This document shows positions 34,650-46,455 of a stretch of 64,000 bases of DNA, piece by piece. The stretch covers positions 372,001 through 436,000 of the forward strand of contig JAHBVX010000005.1 of assembly GCA_019637295.1 (NCBI GenBank). Reading direction: 5' to 3'. The position numbers and the translations under genes are program-made. Below the pieces are notes generated by a model. That model made no database searches, was not told the origin of the DNA, and saw only the letters and a list, made by a program, of their open reading frames with translations. The DNA comes from Polyangiaceae bacterium. Lineage in GTDB: Bacteria > Myxococcota_A > Polyangia > Polyangiales > Polyangiaceae. Position 1 is the stretch's first letter; every line of letters starts with the position of its first letter.

Positions 34650-35404
34650 GCCTCACGCTGCTCGGCGCCGTGTTGGTCATGAGCTTGCTGGGCAGCGTGC
34701 ACTGCGTGGGCATGTGCGGCGGCTTCGTCGCGTTCTACGCTGGCGAAGACACGAGCCAGAGCGCGTGGCGAGCGCACGCGGGTTACCACGCCGCGCGCCT
34801 GGTCAGCTACGTCAGCGTCGGCGCCGCCGCGGGCGCGCTCGGGAGCGCCGTCGACGCAGCGGGCAGCGCGTTTGGTCTCGCTCGCGGCGCGGCGCTGATC
34901 GCGGGGCTGACGATGGTCGGCTGGGCGCTGGTGCTGCTGGGCCGGGAGCTGGGGCTCCGCTTGCCTGCCGGCAACCTGGGCACGAAGCTGGGCGAACTGG
35001 CGACGGCCACGCTCACGCCCCTGGCTCGAAAGCCTCCGGTGCTGCGAGCGTCGCTCTTGGGGCTGGCCTCCACCCTGCTGCCCTGCGGCTTCTTGTATGC
35101 ATTCTACGTCACCGCCGCCGGCACCGGCAGCGCGCTCGGAGGAGCCACGGTGATGGCCGTCTTCTGGCTGGGCACGGTGCCGCTGCTGCTCGGCCTGGGC
35201 GCGGGCACGGCCCGCCTCGCGCGCTCCGCTCGTCGCCACGTGCCGGTGCTCGGCGCGCTCTTGCTCTTGTCGGTGGGCCTCTTGCAGGTGCTCGGCCGAC
35301 TGAGCGTCCCAGCCAGCGCCATGGGGACCATCGGCTCCGCGCTCGAGGCCAGCCCGACGACGGACGCCACCCCACCCTGCCATCGCACGGAGGCGCCACC
35401 GTGA
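34646..35404 (+). CDS. SafE/TauE-like membrane protein of the cbb3 biogenesis cluster
   Basis: A 252-residue inner-membrane protein with about six helices. The start LGAVLVMSLLGSVHCVGMCGGFVAFY and the later STLLPCGFLYAFYVTAAGTGSALGG are typical of the cytochrome-biogenesis-type SafE family often found between ccoH and ccoI. The paired Cys in HCVGMC and the LPCG motif recall copper- or thiol-handling membrane proteins. A role in copper supply to the oxidase is inferred from location. GTG 34646 overlaps the previous stop and the stop overlaps the following GTG. Confidence 0.8.
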   Translation: MSLTLLGAVLVMSLLGSVHCVGMCGGFVAFYAGEDTSQSAWRAHAGYHAARLVSYVSVGAAAGALGSAVDAAGSAFGLARGAALIAGLTMVGWALVLLGRELGLRLPAGNLGTKLGELATATLTPLARKPPVLRASLLGLASTLLPCGFLYAFYVTAAGTGSALGGATVMAVFWLGTVPLLLGLGAGTARLARSARRHVPVLGALLLLSVGLLQVLGRLSVPASAMGTIGSALEASPTTDATPPCHRTEAPP

Positions 35405-37854
35405 GCGACGCCGCGCTCTCGCTGGCGGCGCTCGACGCTTCCCGGGCCGAGGTCTCCTGCGCGCATTGCGCGCTGCCGGTTCCGCCTGGACTGCGGGTCG
35501 CGGGCGCCGGAGAGCAATACTGCTGCGACGGCTGTCGCACCGTGCGCGCCATCCTGACCTCCGCCGGACTCGGGCGCTACTACCATCACCGCGAGCTGGC
35601 AGCGGTGGACCCACTGCCAGTCCGACCCGTCGCCAAGAGCTACGAGGAACTGGACCACGACACCTTCCTCCGCGCGCACTGCACGGCGGCTCCGGGCGGC
35701 GCGATGTCGGTCGAACTCCTGCTCGAGAACCTGCACTGCCCGGCGTGTGTCTGGCTGCTCGAGCGACTGCGCCGCATCGATCCGGGCGTGCTCGAGTCCA
35801 CGGCCAACCTCACGTCTGGCAGCGTCCACTTGGTGTGGGACCCAGCTCGGACTCGGCTCTCGGCCATCGCCCGCACGCTGGCCTCGCTCGGTTATCCGCC
35901 CCACGCTCGGGTCCAGGCGGAGCGCGCACGGCTGAGGGCGCGCGAGGATCGCGCGCTGCTCTCGAAGATCGCGGTCGCTGGCGCTGCGACGGGCAACGTC
36001 ATGTTGCTCGCTTTCGCGCTCTACAGCGGGGCCGATCAGCAGTGGGCCGAGTACTTCCGCTGGCTGTCGCTGCTGATCGCGACGCCAGCGGTGTTCTGGG
36101 CGGGCTCGTCGTTCTTCCGCGGCGCGCTGTCTGCCTGGCGCGTGCGTGCGCCGCACATGGACCTGCCGGTCAGCATCGGCATCTTCACGGGCTGGGCCTG
36201 GGGCGCCGTGAACACGGCGCGAGGCAGCGGCGAGATCTATTTCGACTCGATCACCGCCATCGTGTTCCTGCTGCTGGTCGGTCGCTACCTCGAGCGTAGG
36301 CAGACGCACCGAGCCGAGGGGGCGCGCGAGCTGATGGCGGCGCTCGTGCCGAGCGTCGCCAGGCTCGTGGAAGGCGACGCCGTGCGCGAGGTGCCGCAGG
36401 ACACGGTCGAGGCGGGCGCGCTGCTCGAGGTCCGAGCCGGGGATCACCTCCCCGCCGACGCGATCGTGGAGCACGGCGAGTCGAGCATCGACGTCTCGTT
36501 GCTCACCGGGGAGGCCAAGCCCGTCGACGTGGGCCCCGGCAGCGTGGTTCATGCGGGCTGCATCAACGTCACGGGCCTGCTCCGGGTACGCGCGACCGAG
36601 ACCGGCCGAGCGACGCGGCTCGGACAGCTGGTCAGTCGCCTGGAGGAGGCCTCCAAGAAGCGCGCGCACATCCAGCGCATCGCCGATCGCGTCGCGGGGC
36701 GCTTCGTCGTGGCAGTGCTGGGCCTCGCCGCGCTGACCGTGCTCGGGTATTCGTTCTTCGCTCCCAGCCGCGGACTGGAGAACGCGATCGCGCTGCTCGT
36801 GGTCACCTGCCCCTGCGCCCTGGGGCTCGCGACGCCCCTGGCGGTCAGCTCCGCGCTCGCGCAGGCGGCGCGGGCGGGCCTGCTGCTGAAGAGCGGCGAG
36901 ACCCTCGAACGCCTGGCAACGCGGGGCTTGGTCGTATTCGACAAGACCGGTACCCTGACGACCGGCAAGCTGGAGGTCGCCGAGCTGGTCGGCGACCCGG
37001 AGGCCCTGCGCTTGGCCGCCTCGGTGGAGCGGCACAGCGCGCACGCCGTCGCCCGCGCGCTGCTCGCCGAGCAGGCGTCGCGCGGGGGCCCGCTCGCTGA
37101 GCTCGACGAGTTTCGTCACGTCCCGGGCCGCGGCGTCGAAGGGCGGGTGGATGGACACCGGGTTCGCGTCGGGTCCCAGGCCTGGCTCGAGCGCACCGGC
37201 GCGCCGTTTCCGGCTGAGCTCGCCGCCGCGCTCGAGCGCGCCGTGAGCCGCGGGGACTCGGCCGTCGCCGTCGAGGTCGACGCTGCGGTGACGGCCGTCG
37301 TCACGTTGACGGACCAGCTGCGCCTCGGCGCCAGCGAGGTGCTGCGAGAGCTCCGCGCTCGAGGCCACCAGCTCGCGCTGCTCTCCGGAGACCATCCCGA
37401 GACCGTGCGGCAGCTCGCCGCGCGCCTCGAAGTGGAGTTCGATGATGTCGTGGGCGGCGCGACGCCGGAGGCCAAGCTCGCTTACATCGAGGAGCACGCG
37501 AAGCGGGGCGCCGTCGTCATGGTTGGCGACGGAGTGAATGACGCCGCCGCGCTCGTGGCCGCTGGTGTCGGCGTCGCGATGCACGGCGGCGCGGAGGCCA
37601 GCCTGGGTGCAGCCGACGCCTACGTCGCTCGGCCCGAGCTCCACGCCCTTGGCGAGCTCTTCGCAGGGGCGCGCCGCACCCTCACGGTGATCCGACGCAA
37701 CATGGCCCTGTCGTTGGTATACAACCTGGTGTGTGCGACGCTGGCGATTGCCGGCGCGATCTCACCGCTGCTCGCCGCCATCCTCATGCCGCTGTCCTCC
37801 CTCACCGTCGTCACCAGCTCGTACCGGTCGCGGACCTTTGGAGCCCGGCCATGA
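35401..37854 (+). CDS. ccoI: CcoI/FixI-type Cu+-translocating P-type ATPase
   Basis: An 817-residue P1B ATPase. The N-terminus has a zinc-ribbon-like CAHCALPVPPG...YCCDGC unit, then a heavy-metal-associated domain with LHCPACVWLLERL. It has the metal motif TCPCALGLATP, phosphorylation site VFDKTGTLTTGK and the hinge MVGDGVNDAAALVAAGVGVAM. FixI/CcoI exports or delivers copper needed for CuB insertion in cbb3 oxidase. GTG 35401 overlaps the SafE-like stop by three bases and the ccoS ATG follows inside the last codons, so translation is coupled. Length is typical. Confidence 0.95.
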   Translation: MSDAALSLAALDASRAEVSCAHCALPVPPGLRVAGAGEQYCCDGCRTVRAILTSAGLGRYYHHRELAAVDPLPVRPVAKSYEELDHDTFLRAHCTAAPGGAMSVELLLENLHCPACVWLLERLRRIDPGVLESTANLTSGSVHLVWDPARTRLSAIARTLASLGYPPHARVQAERARLRAREDRALLSKIAVAGAATGNVMLLAFALYSGADQQWAEYFRWLSLLIATPAVFWAGSSFFRGALSAWRVRAPHMDLPVSIGIFTGWAWGAVNTARGSGEIYFDSITAIVFLLLVGRYLERRQTHRAEGARELMAALVPSVARLVEGDAVREVPQDTVEAGALLEVRAGDHLPADAIVEHGESSIDVSLLTGEAKPVDVGPGSVVHAGCINVTGLLRVRATETGRATRLGQLVSRLEEASKKRAHIQRIADRVAGRFVVAVLGLAALTVLGYSFFAPSRGLENAIALLVVTCPCALGLATPLAVSSALAQAARAGLLLKSGETLERLATRGLVVFDKTGTLTTGKLEVAELVGDPEALRLAASVERHSAHAVARALLAEQASRGGPLAELDEFRHVPGRGVEGRVDGHRVRVGSQAWLERTGAPFPAELAAALERAVSRGDSAVAVEVDAAVTAVVTLTDQLRLGASEVLRELRARGHQLALLSGDHPETVRQLAARLEVEFDDVVGGATPEAKLAYIEEHAKRGAVVMVGDGVNDAAALVAAGVGVAMHGGAEASLGAADAYVARPELHALGELFAGARRTLTVIRRNMALSLVYNLVCATLAIAGAISPLLAAILMPLSSLTVVTSSYRSRTFGARP

Positions 37855-37991
37855 GCGCCCTGTACGTCGTGCTGCCTCTGGCCCTGCTGCTCGTCGGCGC
37901 TGCGGTCGGCGCGTTCGTGTGGGCCAACCGCCGCGGTCAGTTCGACGACCTCGAGACGCCCGCCGCGCGGATCCTTCACGAGGACGACTGA
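37851..37991 (+). CDS. ccoS: CcoS-like cbb3 oxidase assembly protein
   Basis: A 46-residue protein with one membrane helix (LYVVLPLALLLVGAAVGAFVWA) and the polar tail ANRRGQFDDLETPAARILHEDD; the GQFDDLETP motif is the hallmark of CcoS/FixS. CcoS is required for cofactor insertion into the oxidase. The ATG overlaps the ccoI stop by 4 bases. It is the last gene of the cco operon. Confidence 0.93.
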   Translation: MSALYVVLPLALLLVGAAVGAFVWANRRGQFDDLETPAARILHEDD

Positions 37992-38026
37992 TCCTGGCGC
38001 AGCATTTGCGACCCGTAAACACCGTT

Positions 38027-38039
38027 GCGCAATTTGCGC
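38027..38039. promoter_or_regulatory. GCGCAA-T-TTGCGC inverted repeat upstream of the NtrC-type regulator
   Basis: A perfect 6-1-6 dyad lies 106 bp before the GTG of the regulator gene and 36 bp after ccoS. TTGCG occurs twice more nearby (38006-38010, 38025-38029). It could be an operator or upstream activator site for the regulator, possibly autoregulatory. No experimental support. Confidence 0.4.
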
Positions 38040-38144
38040 GTCTACGGTGACGACAGACCACCGATTTTCGGGTAAACCCAGGGTAAGGCACGGGGCCTGC
38101 ATAGGGGCAATCGCGCACAGCATGCGCACGCCGAGGAGCTCACC

Positions 38145-39548
38145 GTGGGAAAAGGCAGCGTTCTGGTCATCGATGACGAACCCAATGCGCGGACCGCGTT
38201 GGCAGAAATCCTGAAGGAAGAGGGGTACACGGTCGAGACGGCAGCGGATGGCTTCAAGGGGCTGTCGCGCTTCGACGAGTTCGGTCCGGATCTCGTGCTG
38301 ACGGATCTGAAGATGCCGGGGATGGACGGCGTCGAGCTGCTGCGCAAGCTGCGCGAGCGTGGCACCGCCACGCCGGTCGTGCTGATGACGGCGTTCGGCG
38401 CCGTCGAAACCGCAGTCTCGGCCATGCGCGAGGGAGCCGACGACTACCTCACCAAGCCGCTGAACACCGACGAGCTCGTGCTCGTGATCGATCGCTGCCT
38501 GGACCGCATGAAGCTGCGACGCGAAGCCCAGAGCCTGAAGGCGCAGCTCAACGAGCGCTACCGATTCGACAACATCGTCGGGACCTCCGCCGAAATGCAG
38601 GAGGTGTTCAAGTCGGTCGCGCAGGTCGCGCCGAGTCGAGCCACCGTGCTCTTGACCGGAGAGAGCGGGACCGGCAAGGAACTGGTGGCCGCCGCCATTC
38701 ACCACCGCTCGACCCGGCGCGAGGGGCCCTTCGTGAAGCTGCACTGCGCAGCGCTGGCCGAGACGCTGCTCGAGAGCGAGCTGTTCGGCCACGAGCGTGG
38801 CGCCTTCACCGGCGCCGATCGGCGACGCGAGGGGCGCTTCGAGCAGGCCAACGGCGGGACGCTGTTCCTCGACGAGATCGGGGAGATCAGCCCATCCACC
38901 CAGGTCAAGCTGCTCCGGGTGCTGCAGGAGCGCGAGTTCGAGCGCGTGGGCGGCAACCAGACACTCTCGGTGGACGTGCGCGTGATTGCGGCGACGAATC
39001 GGGATCTCCGGCAACTGGCCAGCGAGGGCCGCTTCCGAGAGGACCTCTACTACCGCCTGAACGTGATCAACGTTCACCTGCCCGCGCTGCGCAAGCGCCC
39101 GAGCGACGTTCCCGCGCTGGCAATGCATTTCTTGCAGCGCTTCGCCAAGGAGAACGACAAGCGTGTCACCCGCTTCACGGACGCCGCCCTCGCGATCCTG
39201 GTCGCGCACACGTGGCCCGGGAACGTGCGCGAACTGGAGAACGTGATCGAGCGAGCCGTCGTCCTGGCGGAGGAGGAAGCGGTCGACGCCCACCACCTGC
39301 CCCGGGAGATCGCCCAAACGGACGCCCACGATGCAGCGCCGCGCATTCCCGGCGCGACCATGTCCGACATCGAGCGCTTCGCCATACTGCGTACCCTGGA
39401 GGCCCACGGGGGCTCCACCAGTCGCGCCGCGGAGACGCTGGGCATCAGCGTGCGCAAGATCCAGTACAAGCTGCACGAGTACGGAGAGGCACCCAAGAGT
39501 CAGGTGCCCGCCGTCCGGCGCGAGCGCTCGGACAAGGCTCAGGTCTGA
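38145..39548 (+). CDS. sigma-54-dependent NtrC-family response regulator
   Basis: A 467-residue protein with three domains. The receiver (1-120) has DDEP at 10-13, phosphoacceptor Asp54 in [12 protein letters not shown] and KPLN. The AAA+ domain (about 145-380) has Walker A GESGTGKE, the sigma-54 contact GAFTGAD, Walker [10 protein letters not shown] and the arginine region. The C-terminal Fis-type helix-turn-helix reads [24 protein letters not shown]. It activates transcription from sigma-54 promoters when phosphorylated, but no cognate histidine kinase is nearby. GTG 38145 has GAGGAG 6 bp upstream. The gene lies 153 bp after ccoS and is followed 8 bp later by a stress protein gene. Confidence 0.93.
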   Translation: MGKGSVLVIDDEPNARTALAEILKEEGYTVETAADGFKGLSRFDEFGPDLVLTDLKMPGMDGVELLRKLRERGTATPVVLMTAFGAVETAVSAMREGADDYLTKPLNTDELVLVIDRCLDRMKLRREAQSLKAQLNERYRFDNIVGTSAEMQEVFKSVAQVAPSRATVLLTGESGTGKELVAAAIHHRSTRREGPFVKLHCAALAETLLESELFGHERGAFTGADRRREGRFEQANGGTLFLDEIGEISPSTQVKLLRVLQEREFERVGGNQTLSVDVRVIAATNRDLRQLASEGRFREDLYYRLNVINVHLPALRKRPSDVPALAMHFLQRFAKENDKRVTRFTDAALAILVAHTWPGNVRELENVIERAVVLAEEEAVDAHHLPREIAQTDAHDAAPRIPGATMSDIERFAILRTLEAHGGSTSRAAETLGISVRKIQYKLHEYGEAPKSQVPAVRRERSDKAQV

Positions 39549-39556
39549 GAGCGACC

Positions 39557-40003
39557 ATGACCCCCTTCCGCAAGATCCTGGTCGCGGTGGACTTCTCCGA
39601 CTGCTCGAGGCGAGCCCTCGCGCTGGCCGCCGAGTTGGCGCGCGCGCCCGAGACGGAGCTGTTCGTGCTTCACGTGTGGAAGCCACCGGAGTTCGCCGGA
39701 GCCGACCTCTTGGTGCTCGCCCACGCATCCGGCGTCAGCATCGGACAGCACGGGAAGCAGCAGGCCGAGGTGGAGCTCTCCCACTTTCTCGAGCGCGCCG
39801 GCCTCGAGCAGGCGGCGCGAGACGTGAAGATCGGAGACCCACGCCAGCTGATCGTGGAGCTGGCCGAGAGCGGCGGCTTCGACCTGGTGGTGCTGGGCAC
39901 CCACGGTCGGGCCGGCCGAGAGCGGCTCTTCGCTGGAAGCGTCGCCGAGGCGGTCGTGCGTCGTTGCTCGGTCCCCGTGCTGACCGTGCGCACGCGAGAG
40001 TGA
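39557..40003 (+). CDS. universal stress protein UspA family
   Basis: A 148-residue single UspA domain. The start FRKILVAVDFSDCSRRALALA and the ATP-binding loop GTHGRAGRERLFAGSVAEAVV (G-2x-G-9x-GS) are clear, followed by the final strand VPVLTV. It probably forms dimers and may bind ATP. The ATG is 8 bp after the regulator stop, so the two likely share a transcript. The stop codon directly abuts the stop of the convergent Cys-rich lipoprotein gene, with no room for a terminator between them. Confidence 0.92.
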   Translation: MTPFRKILVAVDFSDCSRRALALAAELARAPETELFVLHVWKPPEFAGADLLVLAHASGVSIGQHGKQQAEVELSHFLERAGLEQAARDVKIGDPRQLIVELAESGGFDLVVLGTHGRAGRERLFAGSVAEAVVRRCSVPVLTVRTRE

Positions 40004-40804
40004 TCAGCAGCCGCAGCTCGGGCAGGTCTGGCAAGGGAACCACTGGCAGCTCGAGCCGCAGAACTGCCACTTTCCGCTGCCGCAGCACTGCCAGCTGGTG
40101 CCGGCCTTGTACTCGCACGCGTTGCCGCTCTTGAGTTGACAGGCGCTCCAAGCGCAGCTGTTGGTGCAGACTCGATGCGAGCAGCCATCGCAGTTGCCCG
40201 GCTGCGTCGTCCCGGGCTGACACGCGCCCTGTCCGAGGCAGGTGCTCCAGGCTCCCCAACCGCACGTGCTGCTGCAGGTCCGAGTCTGAGTCCCGCAGTT
40301 GCCGCAGGGCTGCGACTGCTGCTGTCCCGGCGTGCAGCTGCCGGCCGCGCTGCAGGTTCCCCAAGTCCCCCAGGTGCAGCTGCTCGTGCATTGCCGGGTC
40401 TGAGTACCGCCGCAGGCTCCGCAGCCCTGGGACTGCTGTTGGCCCGCGCTGCAGACGCCCTCGTTCACGCATACCGGCGCACCCCACTGGCCGCTGGAGT
40501 CGCACAGCTGCTCGCTCTGCCCGCAGGCCCCGCACGGCCCAAGCGTTTGCGTCTGGCCCGGCGAACAGGCGGCCAGGGTGCCCCCCGCCCCGGGGCTGCC
40601 GCCGATTGCCACGCTTCCGCTCGAGCCGCCGGCGCCCGGGTCGCCACCGCTGCCCGGGGCCCAGCCCCCGGCGCCGGCCGTGATCACCGACGCCCCGTCC
40701 GCGTCGTCCCCCGCGTCGCGCGCCTCCTCGTCCTCGAGGCCGAAGGCGCAGCCGGTCGCGAGCCAGGCGACCACCCCCCACGCGACGAGCCAGACGCGCT
40801 TCAC
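40004..40804 (-). CDS. Cys-rich lipoprotein with thrombospondin-like repeats
   Basis: A 266-residue lipoprotein. MKRVWLVAWGVVAWLATGC is the signal and lipobox; an acidic then Gly/Ser-rich linker reaches about residue 75. Three to four repeats of about 32 residues follow with the pattern CxxGxCxxGQQQxQxCGxCGxQxRxC...WGxWxxC (for example SCTPGQQQSQPCGNCGTQTR), resembling a reduced TSP1 repeat. The tail is Cys/Trp-rich (WQCCGSGKWQFCGSSCQW). Such repeats usually make disulfide-bonded adhesive or binding surfaces. Function is unknown. The gene converges with the stress protein gene. Confidence 0.8.
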   Translation of the reverse strand: MKRVWLVAWGVVAWLATGCAFGLEDEEARDAGDDADGASVITAGAGGWAPGSGGDPGAGGSSGSVAIGGSPGAGGTLAACSPGQTQTLGPCGACGQSEQLCDSSGQWGAPVCVNEGVCSAGQQQSQGCGACGGTQTRQCTSSCTWGTWGTCSAAGSCTPGQQQSQPCGNCGTQTRTCSSTCGWGAWSTCLGQGACQPGTTQPGNCDGCSHRVCTNSCAWSACQLKSGNACEYKAGTSWQCCGSGKWQFCGSSCQWFPCQTCPSCGC

Positions 40805-40856
40805 GCGCCTAGTGTAGCAGGTGCGACCCTCGGCGGGGGTCCCCGAGCACGAGCGC

Positions 40857-40885
40857 TGGACAAGCGGGCTCGCTCGGCCTACCTA
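40857..40885 (+). promoter_or_regulatory. possible sigma-70-type promoter of tRNA-Lys
   Basis: TGGACA (five of six consensus bases) is followed after exactly 17 bases by TACCTA, and the tRNA begins 10 bases later. The -10 match is weak. Confidence 0.4.
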
Positions 40886-40895
40886 GTCGCCGCTC

Positions 40896-40970
40896 GGGTC
40901 GATAGCTCAGCCTGGTTAGAGCTGCGGATTTTTAATCCGTCGGTCCTGGGTTCGAATCCCAGTCGACCCA
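40896..40970 (+). tRNA. tRNA-Lys (anticodon UUU)
   Basis: A full cloverleaf is present: acceptor GGGTCGA with TCGACCC, D arm GCTC/GAGC, anticodon arm GCGGA/TCCGT with loop TTTTTAA giving anticodon UUU, T arm CTGGG/CCCAG with loop TTCGAAT, and discriminator A. CCA is not encoded. Confidence 0.96.
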
Positions 40971-40985
40971 CTGCCGCCGCAGCGG

Positions 40986-41216
40986 TCACCGCGCCCGCGG
41001 CTCGGCCGGTGCGCGCTCCGTCTGGCTGCCGCCGGGGCCACCCCCGTAGGTGCCGCTGCTCTCGGCGGGGCCGTCCAGCGGCTGAACCTGCCCGTACTGC
41101 TCCTGGTCGAACTGGTCGTTGGCGTCCGGGCTGCGACTGCCACCTTGGCGCCCGCCGCAGGCGGCGAGGGAACACAAGACGCAGGTGAGGATCAGGATAC
41201 GAGGGTGACTGGCCAT
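40986..41216 (-). CDS. small lipoprotein, function unknown
   Basis: A 76-residue protein starting MASHPRILILTCVLCSLAACG, a clean lipoprotein signal with a lipobox ending AAC. The mature 55 residues are polar and Gly/Ser/Gln-rich with no recognisable fold. GAGGGGAG is placed 5 bp before the ATG, which strongly supports expression. The gene ends 15 bp from the tRNA-Lys on the opposite strand. It may be a short-lived surface peptide or a remnant; function is not known. Confidence 0.65.
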   Translation of the reverse strand: MASHPRILILTCVLCSLAACGGRQGGSRSPDANDQFDQEQYGQVQPLDGPAESSGTYGGGPGGSQTERAPAEPRAR

Positions 41217-41318
41217 CGCGCTCCCCTCTGCAACCTCGATGCCGGGCTCTGCCTGGCTCAGCGGTGGACGTTCTCGGGCTGCGCGTGAACCAACGGCCAC
41301 GGCCGGCGTGCCCCCGAG

Positions 41319-42578
41319 TCACGCCTGGGGTCGGAGCTTGGCCAGCAGCGGCCCCACTTCCTTCTTGAGCTCGCCCTCCTTGCCGGAGCCGATCGCGGTG
41401 CCCGCCGAGAACAGAGCGAAGCTGACGTACTCGTGCAGCATCTGCTTCAGGATGTTCTCCGGATCCGACCCGCTCGCGACGATCACGACGTTGTCGGCGA
41501 CCACCTTGGCGTCGAGCACACCCTCTTCGCTCGGCCCGGCTCCTCGGAACAGCATTTCATAGACCCCCGCCCCCACCGCGAAGGAGGCCAAGGACGAGCG
41601 CAGCGCTTGTCCCTTGTCCACCCGGTCGGCGTAGGTGTGGATGACGCGAAGCGCGCTGTTGGCCAGGGTGACGAGCCCCGCCGGCCCGCCCGTGGCGCGC
41701 GGCGGGTGGATCGTGACGTGCTTGGATTGGACCAGCGCGTACAGATCCTTGGTGGTTCCGAACTCGCCCTTGCCGTTGACGCGTCCGATGTCCTCCACGC
41801 TGGCCTTGCCGTCGATCGCGTCGTAGGTCTTGGCGAACTCCGCTGGCGGCGGCGCTGCACCCTCGTTCTTGACCGGCACGTAGTCGGGCGCCGGCACCTT
41901 CTGGCGAAAGTAGCGCATCTCGTCCATGCGCGTGACGCCGTCCATCAACAGCGCGTTGACGCTCACCGTGTGGCGCGAGACCAGCCGATCGTCGTCGAAG
42001 CCCTCCAGGAAGTAGAACGCACCGTCACTGACGCCGATGGTCGCAGCGAACACGTCTTCGACCTGCCGTCCGATGTACTGATAGAGCTTCTCGTGGGTGA
42101 GCGCGCCCACCTCCGCGGCCGCTTCGCCGAAGCGCATGCCCCAGTTCATCTTCTCGACGATCTCGTCGAGTTGCTCACGACTGATCGCACCATAGCGATA
42201 GAGCACCATGCCCAGCCGCTCTTCGTCACAGGTGGTGTGCACACCCACGACGTTGCCCTGGTCGAAATAGATCGCCCGCGTGTGCGCGGTGTCCGCCACG
42301 ATCAACTCGCCCCGCCACCCGGCCTGGCCGAGCAGCGCCAGGACGTCACAGATGGCGCCCGGCGTCGTCAGCTCACCCGCCAGCCGAACCACCCGGCCAT
42401 CCACCGCGTCTCGCGTACCGTCCTCGCCGGTCAGCCGCAGAAACACGACGTGCGGCGGCGAGGGCATCATGCGGAAGGCGCCTTCACGCGCGCGCATGCC
42501 TTGGCTAGCCCGGACACCAATGGGGTGCGCGACGCCTTTCGAGTCGATGCGAATCAGCTCGTCGCGGCTGCTCTTCAT
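41319..42578 (-). CDS. DUF4388 (PATAN-like) domain protein
   Basis: A 419-residue protein. Residues about 60-215 match the DUF4388 pattern: VVRLAGELTTPGAICDVLALLGQAGWRGEL, AIYFDQGNVVGVHTTCDEERLG, LYRYGAISREQLDEIVEK and a second strand set with FAATIGVSDGAFYFLEGF. These domains are widespread in myxobacteria and are linked to signalling and the control of motility or cell polarity. The C-terminal half is helical (FAKTYDAIDGKASVEDIGRV and beyond). No enzymatic motif was noticed. It lies 128 bp downstream of dnaE in the same direction. Confidence 0.82.
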   Translation of the reverse strand: MKSSRDELIRIDSKGVAHPIGVRASQGMRAREGAFRMMPSPPHVVFLRLTGEDGTRDAVDGRVVRLAGELTTPGAICDVLALLGQAGWRGELIVADTAHTRAIYFDQGNVVGVHTTCDEERLGMVLYRYGAISREQLDEIVEKMNWGMRFGEAAAEVGALTHEKLYQYIGRQVEDVFAATIGVSDGAFYFLEGFDDDRLVSRHTVSVNALLMDGVTRMDEMRYFRQKVPAPDYVPVKNEGAAPPPAEFAKTYDAIDGKASVEDIGRVNGKGEFGTTKDLYALVQSKHVTIHPPRATGGPAGLVTLANSALRVIHTYADRVDKGQALRSSLASFAVGAGVYEMLFRGAGPSEEGVLDAKVVADNVVIVASGSDPENILKQMLHEYVSFALFSAGTAIGSGKEGELKKEVGPLLAKLRPQA

Positions 42579-42706
42579 GGGCTACTCGGGGGACGGTAGG
42601 GATCATTGACGAGAACGGCTCGGTCTGCCAAGGACTCGGCAGACTTTCCTCGGCACCGAGCGTGATCTCGGCCCGGATCCGGCGGCACGATCGGGCCCCG
42701 GCTCGC

Positions 42707-46270
<3,564 letters not shown>

Positions 46271-46366
46271 GGCCCAGCCTTACCACCGAGCGAACGCGAC
46301 GGGTGCTGTCACACACTCACCTACATGGTTACCTCCACCAGATCGGAGCGATACACACGGTCTCGG

Positions 46367-46394
46367 TTGCCAAAGAGGAGTTTCCGGCTAGGAT
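46367..46394 (+). promoter_or_regulatory. possible sigma-70-type promoter of exported lipoprotein gene
   Basis: TTGCCA is followed after a 16-base spacer by TAGGAT, 61 bp before the ATG at 46456. The boxes match five and four of the six consensus positions. Confidence 0.4.
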
Positions 46395-46455
46395 GCCGAG
46401 CGATTGCTGGCCGAGCTCGCTGGCGCCCGGGGCTCGTTCCCCAAGGAGGATTTCA

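Noticed and set aside
35104-37644. A long minus-strand frame opposite ccoI.
   Set aside because: The copper ATPase on the plus strand has complete motifs and coupled neighbours; the antisense product is biased in composition.
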